A DNA stretch of 22,102 nucleotides from DATKIY01 sp035543875 (GTDB lineage Bacteria > Actinomycetota > Actinomycetes > JAHEKZ01). The notes beneath the pieces were generated by a model. It worked only from the letters and a program-made list of their open reading frames with translations. It was not told where the DNA came from and did no database searches. Of the stretch, positions 8,338 to 15,272 are shown in pieces. Made by a program: the position numbers and the translations under genes. The stretch is from the NCBI GenBank assembly GCA_035543875.1, contig DATKIY010000268.1:1-22102 (forward strand), written 5' to 3'. Within the stretch, counting starts at the first letter, position 1; each line of letters opens with the position of its first letter.

Positions 8338-8411
8338 TGGCTCCCGGGGGAGGGATCGAACCTCCATATTCAGATCCAAAATCTGAAGTCTTGCCATTAG
8401 ACGACCCGGGA
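8338..8411 (-). tRNA. tRNA-Gln (anticodon UUG)
   Basis: The minus strand folds as a complete cloverleaf. The acceptor stem is TCCCGGG/CCCGGGA, the D stem GTCT/AGAC with loop AATGGCA, the anticodon stem TCAGA/TCTGA with loop TTTTGGA (anticodon TTG, reading CAA), and the T arm GGAGG-TTCGATC-CCTCC. The discriminator is G, followed by an encoded CCA (8338-8340). It lies directly upstream of glmU on the same strand. Confidence 0.97.
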
Positions 8412-8478
8412 ATGCGGACGCAAGCCTACGAGAGGCCGCACTGGGGCGCCTTTGGGTGTGCACTCAACCGTCGGGTGC

Positions 8479-8514
8479 TGGACAACCTACGGTTGCGTAA
8501 GTTACGGTACCGTA
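8479..8514 (+). promoter_or_regulatory. Desaturase promoter with two tandem palindromic operators
   Basis: Two 12-base palindromic elements of form TACGGTNNCGTA lie at 8488-8499 and 8503-8514, centres 15 bp apart. The second (TACGGTACCGTA) is a perfect palindrome. They are flanked by a longer inverted repeat CCTACGGT...ACCGTAGG (8486-8493 and 8509-8516). A -35-like TGGACA (8479-8484) is followed after 18 bases by TACGGT (8503-8508), which fits the actinobacterial -10 pattern TANNNT, so the second operator would cover the -10 box. The arrangement fits repression by a TetR-type dimer, probably the one encoded two genes downstream (inference). Confidence 0.6.
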
Positions 8515-8587
8515 GGAAAGCCGCATCGGGACCAGCCTCACCCAGCTACGAACGACGCAGCCCACTAACGACGCAGGAGTATTGCTT

Positions 8588-9592
8588 GTGACACCGCCAG
8601 CCGCATCAACCTCGTCCATGACTGACGTGGAAGCTTCCGAGCTGACCGCTGAGGACCTTGAGCAGTTACGCAACCCGCCCATCGACCCGGGCGCTCAAGA
8701 GGCGCCGGAGCGGCAGACGGCTGGCCATTTGTTCTGGCTCTATTACTTCATCATCGTGCCACTGCTCGCGGTTCTCATCGCGATTCCAGTGGCGTGGGGT
8801 GGATTCGTCGGGCCGGTCGACATCGCGTTGCTCGTCGGCTTCTACTTCCTCACCGCTGGTGGCATCACCGTTGGTTTCCATCGGTACTTCACCCATGGAG
8901 CTTTCAAAGCCAAGCGATGGATGCGCATCGCGTTGGGACTAGCTGGCAGCCTCGCGATTGAAGGTCCGGTGGATCGTTGGGTGGCCGACCACCGCAAGCA
9001 TCATGCCTTCAGCGACAAAGAAGGCGACCCGCACTCGCCATGGCGTTTCGGCGAGTCAGTGCCCGCACTTATGAAGGGGCTGTTCTACGCACACATCGGG
9101 TGGCTGTTCGATATCGAGCAGACCTCGCGCGAAAAGTACTGCCCCGACCTGCTCGCCGACCGTGCCATCCAACGCATGTCACGCAACTTTGGTTTCTTAG
9201 TGCTGGCCTCGGTTCTCCTTCCGGGAATCATCGGTGGACTGATCACTTGGTCTTGGTGGGGCTTTGCCACAGGGCTGTTCTGGGGCGGGTTTGTCCGCAT
9301 CGCGTTGGTTCACCACATCACCTGGTCCATCAACTCAATTTGTCACGTGATGGGTGAGTCGCCATTCAAGTCACGCGACCGGTCAGGCAACGTGTGGTGG
9401 CTCGCTATCCCTTCGCTGGGTGAGAGCTGGCACAACTTGCACCATGCCGACCCCACCTGCGCTCGGCATGGAGTTCAGAAAGGCCAGATTGACATCAGCG
9501 CGCGGTTGATTCGCTGGTTCGAAAAGGCGGGTTGGGTCTACGACGTCCGTTGGCCGAAGGCCGACCGACTCGCAGCGCGTCGCGCTTCGTGA
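8588..9592 (+). CDS. Membrane acyl-CoA (delta-9 type) fatty acid desaturase
   Basis: A 334-residue membrane di-iron desaturase. The three histidine clusters are complete: HRYFTH (H98, H103), DHRKHH (H135, H138, H139) and WHNLHH (H282, H285, H286). Hydrophobic pairs lie at about residues 48-92 and 198-245, matching the four-helix topology of stearoyl-CoA desaturase/DesA3-like proteins, which introduce a cis double bond into acyl chains using O2 and reductant. The GTG at 8588 is chosen over a TTG at 8582 because AGGAG (8575-8579) lies 8 bases before it but only 2 bases before the TTG. It is the first gene of a four-gene operon. No ferredoxin or reductase partner is encoded nearby. Confidence 0.92.
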   Translation: MTPPAASTSSMTDVEASELTAEDLEQLRNPPIDPGAQEAPERQTAGHLFWLYYFIIVPLLAVLIAIPVAWGGFVGPVDIALLVGFYFLTAGGITVGFHRYFTHGAFKAKRWMRIALGLAGSLAIEGPVDRWVADHRKHHAFSDKEGDPHSPWRFGESVPALMKGLFYAHIGWLFDIEQTSREKYCPDLLADRAIQRMSRNFGFLVLASVLLPGIIGGLITWSWWGFATGLFWGGFVRIALVHHITWSINSICHVMGESPFKSRDRSGNVWWLAIPSLGESWHNLHHADPTCARHGVQKGQIDISARLIRWFEKAGWVYDVRWPKADRLAARRAS

Positions 9593-10242
9593 GCGACCAA
9601 GCTGAGCGACCGGAGGAAAGACGACGTTCCCGCATGACCAGCGCTGCTCGACGAGAGCAGCTACTCCAAGTCGGACGCAAGCAGTTCGCTGAACGCGGAT
9701 ACGAAGCAACGTCGGTCGAAGAGATCGCGTCCAAAGCCGGAGTCTCCAAACCGGTTGTGTACGAGCACTTCGGTGGCAAAGAGGGCCTTTACGCCGTGAT
9801 CGTCGATCGTGAGATGCAGAAACTGCTCAGCATGGTCGAAGGTGCTCTGACCGAAAACCACGCACGCCGACTGCTTGAACAAGCCGCACTTGCGCTGCTC
9901 GACTACATCGAGCAAGACACTGACGGTTTCAAGATCTTGGTCAGAGACTCACCCGTCGCCACGACCACTGGAACGTTCGCCAGCCTCATCGGTGACATAG
10001 CTGCACAGGTCGAACACCTGTTAGCCAAGGAGTTCAAACAGCGTGGCTTCGATACAAAGTTCGCTCCGATGTACTCACAAATGCTCGTCGGAATGGTGGC
10101 CTTGACCGGCCAGTGGTGGGTCGAGGTCCGCAAGCCGAAGAAGGCTGATGTAGCCGCTCACCTCGTCAATCTCACCTGGAATGGACTGAGCGCGCTCGAA
10201 CGCAAGCCGACGCTGCTAGGAAGCGAACCCGCAACCGACTAG
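9589..10242 (+). CDS. TetR/AcrR-family transcriptional regulator
   Basis: A 217-residue one-component regulator. The N-terminal helix-turn-helix (residues about 16-70) reads REQLLQVGRKQFAERGYEATSVEEIASKAGVSKPVVYEHFGGKEGLY, split here over the usual TetR helices 1-4. The remaining about 145 residues are the variable ligand-binding domain. The GTG at 9589 overlaps the desaturase stop (GTGA, 4 bases), so translation is probably coupled. An internal ATG at 9634 is the alternative, with GGAGG 17 bases upstream, too far to be ideal. Adjacency to the desaturase and the palindromes in that gene's promoter suggest it represses the operon and senses an acyl-CoA or fatty acid; the ligand is inference. 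Confidence 0.92.
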   Translation: MSDQAERPEERRRSRMTSAARREQLLQVGRKQFAERGYEATSVEEIASKAGVSKPVVYEHFGGKEGLYAVIVDREMQKLLSMVEGALTENHARRLLEQAALALLDYIEQDTDGFKILVRDSPVATTTGTFASLIGDIAAQVEHLLAKEFKQRGFDTKFAPMYSQMLVGMVALTGQWWVEVRKPKKADVAAHLVNLTWNGLSALERKPTLLGSEPATD

Positions 10243-10251
10243 CGTTTGGGT

Positions 10252-10890
10252 ATGAGCGACCAGACGCCAGTAGAGCCGACCCCGCCCGGATCGACACCAG
10301 CTGAGCCAACCCCGTACGGCAGCCCGCCTCCGCCACCGGCGAGCAACCCGTACGCAACGCCACCTGCGCCGCCGCCAGTTCAAGCACCGCCTCCGGCCAC
10401 CCCAGTCAACCCGTATGCGACGCCGTCCGCCGCAACGCCACCCGCGCCTCCTCCGCCAGCCACTTACGGGACACCCCCGCCTCCCCCTGGCTATGCAGCT
10501 CCCACCTACGCGGCCCCCGGCTATCCGGCCGGGCAGGTCCGCCCTGGCGCCGGTGGGCTCGCTATCACCGCTTTGGTCTTCTCCATCATCGCGGCGCTCA
10601 CTTCATGGATTCCGTTCGTCAGCATCTTGGCGCTCTTACTTGCGTTGGCTGCACTGGTTATGGGAATCATCGCCTGGTCTAAAGCGGGAAAATCACATCG
10701 ACCGAAGGGCATGGCGATCGCAGCCACGATCGTGTCCATTTTGGCGCTCCTTGTCTCCGCGGCCATGACCACGCTGGTGTTCTGGCTCGGTGACGTCTTT
10801 GTTAACTGCACCGATCCCAACCTGACCCAAAACCAACAGGAACGCTGCATCGAAAACGGAGTCAACGACAAGTTCGGAATCCAGTCGTAG
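10252..10890 (+). CDS. Proline-rich DUF4190-like membrane protein
   Basis: A 212-residue protein. Residues 1 to about 100 are a cytoplasm- or wall-facing Pro/Ala/Thr/Tyr-rich region with recurring NPYATP and GYPAG-like units. Two hydrophobic stretches follow, about 101-145 (GLAITALVFSII to LVMGIIAWSKAG) and 155-180, giving the small-helix pattern of actinobacterial DUF4190 proteins. A short C-terminal tail has two cysteines (NCTDPN and ERCIEN) that could form a disulphide outside the cell. The ATG at 10252 is 9 bases after the TetR stop and has no Shine-Dalgarno; a TTG at 10246 is unlikely. Function is unknown. It is cotranscribed with the desaturase operon. Confidence 0.8.
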   Translation: MSDQTPVEPTPPGSTPAEPTPYGSPPPPPASNPYATPPAPPPVQAPPPATPVNPYATPSAATPPAPPPPATYGTPPPPPGYAAPTYAAPGYPAGQVRPGAGGLAITALVFSIIAALTSWIPFVSILALLLALAALVMGIIAWSKAGKSHRPKGMAIAATIVSILALLVSAAMTTLVFWLGDVFVNCTDPNLTQNQQERCIENGVNDKFGIQS

Positions 10891-11405
10891 TGACCATCGA
10901 CGACGCATCGCTTGCTCGCGATGAAGTCGATGAAATCGTCGAAGCCTGGCGTCGCGAACGACCCGATCTCGACGTATCTCCGCTTGAGGTTCTCAGTCGA
11001 CTCACGAGACTGGCACGCCACCTTGACCGTGCGCGCAGCCAGTCATTTGCCGCGCACGACCTAGAGACGTGGGAGTTTGACGTTCTGGCCGCGCTGCGAC
11101 GAGCGGGGGGCCGGCATGAGCTGTCGCCTGGGCGACTGCTGCAGCAAACCTTGGTGACCTCGGGGACGATGACGAACCGAATTGATCGACTGGCTGGTCG
11201 CGGACTTGTCGAACGACATCCTGACCCAGAAGACAGACGCGGAGTCATTGTTCGGCTAACCGATGAAGGCGCAGCCAAAGCTGACTCTGCACTTAGTGAC
11301 CTTTTGGTGCAGGAGCGAACGATTCTCGCCAGCCTCCCAGACGCACAACGGCAGGTGCTCGCAGACTTACTTCGCGTGCTGGTCTTGCCGTTCGATCACG
11401 CCTGA
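10890..11405 (+). CDS. MarR-family transcriptional regulator
   Basis: A 171-residue winged-helix regulator. The recognition helix and wing are visible at about residues 78-125 (LSPGRLLQQTLVTSGTMTNRIDRL, shown here over the 2-helix motif, then GLVERHPDPEDRRGVIVRLTDEG), with the DxRG wing motif typical of MarR. The GTG start shares one base with the stop of the upstream membrane-protein gene (TAGTG), so it is the fourth gene of the desaturase operon. It ends 15 bases from the convergent comB-like gene, with no clear terminator between. Target and ligand are not known. Confidence 0.9.
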   Translation: MTIDDASLARDEVDEIVEAWRRERPDLDVSPLEVLSRLTRLARHLDRARSQSFAAHDLETWEFDVLAALRRAGGRHELSPGRLLQQTLVTSGTMTNRIDRLAGRGLVERHPDPEDRRGVIVRLTDEGAAKADSALSDLLVQERTILASLPDAQRQVLADLLRVLVLPFDHA

Positions 11406-11420
11406 CGGCGACTGCCCGCG

Positions 11421-12128
11421 CTAATCGTCGGCGGACACGTAGCGACCATCACGCAACACTGGGACTACCGGATCAGCGTCAACCATTTCCGAAAGAGTGA
11501 CGTCGTCGGCAAACCCGCGGTCGACTAGTTCCCTGCCCGACGGCACATCAGCCAGCGAACCACGACAGTCGAACGCGGCGGCTGCAGCCAGCACATCTGG
11601 GCTGAAATCTGCTTCGACGCCTCGGTCACGGAGCCGGGATGCGATCGCTCCAGCACCAACCAGGTCCTCGTAGCAGACCCGCATCGTTCCGTCAGCCCAT
11701 TGCTCACCCGCAGGAACCAACCCGACCGACTCAAATCGACCGTCCAACCATTCAGCCACTGCTGTCGCGTTACGTAGCGAACCGGCAACCACTGTGAGCC
11801 CCGACATCAACGCGGCGTGCGAAATGACCGACCCGTTGGCCGAGGGCATGATGAGCCGCTCCCCGGAAGCGACGTCGAGCAAGCTGGCAGGTGAAAGTGT
11901 CCGGCCCTCGCGCATGTTTCGACCACGCACCAGGGTGGCTCCAATGGCGCGCGCCAACTCCTCCGCACGTTCGTTCCCGGAGTGCGGCCAGACGGCTGCG
12001 CCGCGTGCAACCGCGACAGCTACCGACGTCGAAAACGACAGGACGTCGACAATCACCACACACTCGCAGCGTTCGGAAAGCTGCCGCATTCCCTGCGGTC
12101 CCCATTCGAGACCAACCGAAAGTGTCAT
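11421..12128 (-). CDS. 2-phosphosulfolactate phosphatase family protein (ComB-like)
   Basis: A 235-residue protein of the ComB fold. Family features are the acidic VVIVDVLSFSTSVAVA segment (about residues 24-39), the LIMPSANGSVISHAA region that follows the central strand, and AGSLRNATAVAEWL. The founding archaeal enzyme removes phosphate from 2-phospho-3-sulfolactate in coenzyme M synthesis. Bacterial homologues are widespread where coenzyme M is not known, and their role is unclear. The ATG at 12126-12128 is chosen because it overlaps the ispE stop by 4 bases (ATGA) and gives the usual N-terminus; an open frame extends to 12185. It is the last gene of the rpfB-ksgA-ispE operon. Confidence 0.8.
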   Translation of the reverse strand: MTLSVGLEWGPQGMRQLSERCECVVIVDVLSFSTSVAVAVARGAAVWPHSGNERAEELARAIGATLVRGRNMREGRTLSPASLLDVASGERLIMPSANGSVISHAALMSGLTVVAGSLRNATAVAEWLDGRFESVGLVPAGEQWADGTMRVCYEDLVGAGAIASRLRDRGVEADFSPDVLAAAAAFDCRGSLADVPSGRELVDRGFADDVTLSEMVDADPVVPVLRDGRYVSADD

Positions 12129-13027
12129 GACTCGACGACCCTTGCGCCCGCCGCGGGACCGGTAGCTGACTTCACCGATCGACACGCCCCGGAAGCCGTT
12201 AGGGCAACCGCTAGGTCAAGGGCGTGCTCCTCGTCCCGCGCCAAGAACGCGCAGGTTGGACCAGAGCCGCAGACCACCGAACCCAACGCTCCGTACTCAT
12301 CTCCCACATCGAGCGTCATCGCCAGGCTCGGTTGAAGTGACACGGCTGCGCGATGCAGGTCGTTGCTCAAGTTGCGCCCCAAGGTGACCGCGTCACCTGA
12401 CCTCAGCGCCGTCATGAGGTCGTCCGACACCCGTGGTTCGGCTTGAATGCTCCCCGACCTCAGGCGATCCAACTCCTGGTACACGGCTTTCGTCGAAAGT
12501 CCCTCGGCCGCAAATGCGAACACCCAGTGAAACCGCCCACGTGCCAAAGCTGGCGTTAGCCGCTCACCTCTGCTCAGTCCCACTGCGGTGTGTCCAACAA
12601 GACCAAAGGGCACATCGCTTCCGATGCGCGCTGCAAGACTCCGCAACTCATCGCGATCAATGCGAGTGCCCCACAACCGGTCTAGCGCGACCAACGCGCC
12701 AGCAGCATCCGCACTTCCTCCGGCCATGCCACCAGCAACCGGGATCGACTTGTGAATGTGGAGGTGTGCCTTGGGCTCTACGTCTGCATACTCTGCCAAC
12801 GTCAGCGCGGCAACGATCGCGAGGTTGGAATCGTCAACGGGTACCAGATCGGCGCCTTCACCCTCGACGCTCACGGTGAGGTGGTCTCCGGCCAGCGCCG
12901 TCACGTCGTCGTACAAGGAGACGGCGTGAAAGACCGTGGCGATATCATGAAAACCATCTTCGCCGGGGCCGCCAACTGCGAGCTGCAAGTTAATCTTCGC
13001 CGGGACGCGCACGGTCACTGGGCTCAC
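12125..13027 (-). CDS. ispE: 4-diphosphocytidyl-2-C-methyl-D-erythritol kinase
   Basis: A 300-residue GHMP kinase that phosphorylates CDP-ME at the 2-hydroxyl in the non-mevalonate (MEP) isoprenoid pathway. Visible motifs are PAKINL (residues 9-14), the glycine-rich ATP loop PVAGGMAGGSADAAG (96-110), the catalytic-Asp region GSDVPFGL (D138) and the C-terminal GSGPT. The GTG start at 13025-13027 has GGAGG 7 bases upstream. It follows rsmA after 47 bases, in the ksgA-ispE order typical of actinobacteria, and overlaps the ComB-like gene by 4 bases. Confidence 0.96.
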   Translation of the reverse strand: MSPVTVRVPAKINLQLAVGGPGEDGFHDIATVFHAVSLYDDVTALAGDHLTVSVEGEGADLVPVDDSNLAIVAALTLAEYADVEPKAHLHIHKSIPVAGGMAGGSADAAGALVALDRLWGTRIDRDELRSLAARIGSDVPFGLVGHTAVGLSRGERLTPALARGRFHWVFAFAAEGLSTKAVYQELDRLRSGSIQAEPRVSDDLMTALRSGDAVTLGRNLSNDLHRAAVSLQPSLAMTLDVGDEYGALGSVVCGSGPTCAFLARDEEHALDLAVALTASGACRSVKSATGPAAGARVVES

Positions 13028-13074
13028 GCGTGCTCCTCCCGTTGATCGATTCCATGAGTCCGGTCGTGGTGAGC

Positions 13075-13950
13075 CTATGGCCCAGTCGTGCGGCGTTTCT
13101 CGGCGAGCGTCGCGAATTGCTGGACGGTCAGCCGCTCTCCGCGCAAGCCAGGTTCGATGCCAGCAGCCCGTAAGTAGATCTCAGCCAGTGCAGGACTTCC
13201 TGCCCATTGGGCTAACGAGGCCCGCAGACTCTTGCGCCGCTGGGCAAAGGCGGCATCGATGACTTCAAACACCTGCACTCGGGATGCCTTGGTCTGCGGA
13301 GGGTCGCGACGCGAGAAGGAGACCAAGCCCGAGTCAACGTTGGGGGCCGGCCAAAAGACGTTGCGCCCCACCTTTCCGGCCTGACCAACCTTCGCGTACC
13401 AGGCGGCCTTCACGCTTGGAGAGCCGTAAATCCGTCCGCCCGGCTCAGCGGCGAGTCGATCGGCCACCTCCCTTTGCACCATCACCAGGCCATGGTCCAA
13501 CGACGGAAATGTTTCCAGCAAGTGAAGCAGGACCGGAACGGCGACGTTGTAGGGCAAGTTCGCTACGCATGCAGTAGGCGGTTCGGGGAGCGTCGTCAGC
13601 TTCATTGCATCTACGTTCAGCACATGTAGCCGCTTGGCATGCTCGGAAGTCATCGACTCCACGGTGATGGGCAGCGCGTTCGCCAGGGTCGGGTCAATCT
13701 CTACGGCATATACCTTGCGAGCGGCTGCTAACAGCCCCAGTGTCAGCGAACCGAGTCCTGGACCAACCTCAAGGATGATGTCGTCTGGCGTCACGCCGGA
13801 GACCTGAACGATTCGACGCACCGTGTTGGCGTCAATGACGAAGTTCTGACCCCAGCGTTTAGTGGGACGCACATCAAGCTTGGTGGCCAACTCCCGGATG
13901 GCGGAAGCACCCATCAACACCGCGTCATCCACGGCTTCAGTCTGCCCCAC
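13075..13950 (-). CDS. rsmA: 16S rRNA (adenine1518-N6/adenine1519-N6)-dimethyltransferase
   Basis: A 291-residue SAM-dependent enzyme (KsgA) that dimethylates two adjacent adenines of 16S rRNA helix 45 late in 30S assembly. Visible are KRWGQNF (residues 31-37), SAM motif I LEVGPGLGSLT (60-70), the acidic VEIDP (83-87) and the catalytic NLPYN (131-135). The C-terminal FAQRRKSLRASL segment is also present. The GTG start at 13948-13950 has a weak ribosome site; the ATG at 13912-13914 (residue 13) is an alternative and would still keep all motifs. It is 37 bases downstream of rpfB, in the conserved rpfB-ksgA-ispE order. Confidence 0.95.
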   Translation of the reverse strand: MGQTEAVDDAVLMGASAIRELATKLDVRPTKRWGQNFVIDANTVRRIVQVSGVTPDDIILEVGPGLGSLTLGLLAAARKVYAVEIDPTLANALPITVESMTSEHAKRLHVLNVDAMKLTTLPEPPTACVANLPYNVAVPVLLHLLETFPSLDHGLVMVQREVADRLAAEPGGRIYGSPSVKAAWYAKVGQAGKVGRNVFWPAPNVDSGLVSFSRRDPPQTKASRVQVFEVIDAAFAQRRKSLRASLAQWAGSPALAEIYLRAAGIEPGLRGERLTVQQFATLAEKRRTTGP

Positions 13951-13987
13951 CTGACATCGGCGCGGCGGTTGGCCGAGGGTGAAAGCT

Positions 13988-15085
13988 CTAACTGAACAAC
14001 AGGGAACCGCAAACGGGCCACGGAGCTGATCCAGACCGCTGGTACAACAGTTGCGCTCGGTAAGTCTGCTCAGTGGATGACGCGTCGATGGGGCTGCCGC
14101 TTCCCCCGACCGAGAGCCAGGTGCTGATGGAGAACTGGTACAGCCCGTAGTACCCAGCCGAGTTCACCGCTTGCGGGTTCCCGCCTGATTCGCACTGGGC
14201 AAGAGCACCCCAGTTCAACCCAGACGCGCTGGTCGAAGGGGGTGAGTAAGGGCGCTGCTTCGTGCCATACACCACCACTCGCGGTGCCGGGTGCCGAGTG
14301 ATCTTCCGGTCGACCAACTCGCGGCGTACGACTACGCCGTCACGGCTGTGGAGGCGATAGATAGCCACACCACGACCGTCGTGGCCCTCCTTGACTACCT
14401 TTTCGGCGCCCTCGTACATGGAGTCATCGGCACGACGGATCGTCCGATGATCAATGAGGAACCCGCGGCGCGAGCGTTCGACGTCGATCCTGACCACCCG
14501 GACCACCATGCCGTCGCGCAGCTTGGCTCCAAGTGGAGCGTCGACATGATCACGCGCGTCCACCGGGACGCCAGCCTCGTGCAGGGCTCGCTCAACTGTG
14601 GGAGCTGCCGTCACCAATGTGGTGCGGCGATTGTCGTGAAGCACCGTCACCTGGTCGGGCAGCTGGACGCCTAGGTGGAAACCCGTGAGAGGCAGACGCT
14701 CGGAGCGGGACGCGGACACGACGGCGGCCTGTGACCGCACACCCAATTGTTGGAGTGCTTCGTCGACCGTCAGCGCCGTGGTCCAAATCTGCTTGGGCTG
14801 GCCATCCACGGTGACACTCAACTGGCGGGCGAAGTTGACGGCGACGGCATCTCCGTCATGAATCGCACTCTCCGGGTCAGGTGAGACTACGTCGCGGTCG
14901 GTAACAACGAGGTGTTGTTCATCGAGCAGGTCTCCGACATTGTCCGAGAATGTTCGGACGTTACTCACCTGACCATCAACGGTCAGGGTGATGTTCTTGT
15001 CGCTTCGTGCGAAGCCGGTAATGCCCACAACGACAGCCGCCACGAGGGCGATGTCGAGGGCAACTAGCCAGGGCGTACGACGCAC
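13988..15085 (-). CDS. rpfB: Resuscitation-promoting factor RpfB-like (DUF348 x3, G5, transglycosylase-like)
   Basis: A 365-residue cell-wall protein that cleaves peptidoglycan glycan strands and stimulates exit from dormancy. Domains in order: signal/anchor helix (residues about 8-26), three DUF348 repeats (about 32-87, 88-143, 144-200; each opens with a TVDGQ or TVLHDN type strand), a G5 domain (about 201-275), a short Pro/Ser linker, and the lysozyme-like Rpf domain (about 290-365). Catalytic E299 lies in AQCESGGN, and C298 with C359 (WPVCG) can form the usual disulphide. The frame is open to an ATG at 15208, but the GTG at 15083-15085 is chosen: GGAG lies 4-5 bases upstream, it places the anchor at the N-terminus, and gives a length like M. 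tuberculosis RpfB (362). The longer reading would translate a perfect hairpin. Confidence 0.92.
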   Translation of the reverse strand: MRRTPWLVALDIALVAAVVVGITGFARSDKNITLTVDGQVSNVRTFSDNVGDLLDEQHLVVTDRDVVSPDPESAIHDGDAVAVNFARQLSVTVDGQPKQIWTTALTVDEALQQLGVRSQAAVVSASRSERLPLTGFHLGVQLPDQVTVLHDNRRTTLVTAAPTVERALHEAGVPVDARDHVDAPLGAKLRDGMVVRVVRIDVERSRRGFLIDHRTIRRADDSMYEGAEKVVKEGHDGRGVAIYRLHSRDGVVVRRELVDRKITRHPAPRVVVYGTKQRPYSPPSTSASGLNWGALAQCESGGNPQAVNSAGYYGLYQFSISTWLSVGGSGSPIDASSTEQTYRAQLLYQRSGSAPWPVCGSLLFS

Positions 15086-15129
15086 GAATCTCCAGACCGA
15101 GTAGTCCCGGGCACAGACACCGACTTGCT

Positions 15130-15178
15130 GGCGACACACGTCGCTCCCCACGGGGAAGTGGGGAGCGCTGAAGTCGCC
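15130..15178 (-). ncRNA. Structured 5' leader of rpfB (candidate RNA switch)
   Basis: Read on the minus strand, GGCGAC at 15173-15178 pairs with GTCGCC at 15130-15135 and encloses a perfect 10-bp stem, CGCTCCCCAC/GTGGGGAGCG (15158-15167 with 15142-15151), closed by a 6-base loop. It lies 44 bases before the chosen rpfB start, in the 187-base tatD-rpfB gap. No U-run follows, so a simple intrinsic terminator is not evident. A regulatory RNA upstream of rpfB-ksgA-ispE has been described in M. tuberculosis; homology was not established here. It does not visibly match the ydaO (c-di-AMP) riboswitch found before other rpf genes. Confidence 0.5.
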
Positions 15179-15272
15179 GCGGTTTGCCTGATCCCGGCCA
15201 ACGGGCATCGACGCTACCCACCGGAAAGCTCAAGTGCCAGCCAGCCGGCCGGGCTCGACCTCGACCCGAGGG

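Noticed and set aside
7767..8591. Plus-strand open frame of 274 codons across the glmU 5' end and tRNA-Gln
   Set aside because: It runs antisense through glmU and a tRNA gene and shows no recognisable domain.
15086..15208. N-terminal extension of RpfB starting at ATG 15208
   Set aside because: It would put 41 non-hydrophobic residues before the signal anchor and translate a 10-bp perfect hairpin. The GTG at 15085 has its own ribosome site and gives the normal RpfB length.
15130..15240. ydaO (c-di-AMP) riboswitch upstream of rpfB
   Set aside because: Such riboswitches precede other actinobacterial rpf genes, but I could not place the conserved motifs here by eye. A covariance scan would decide.
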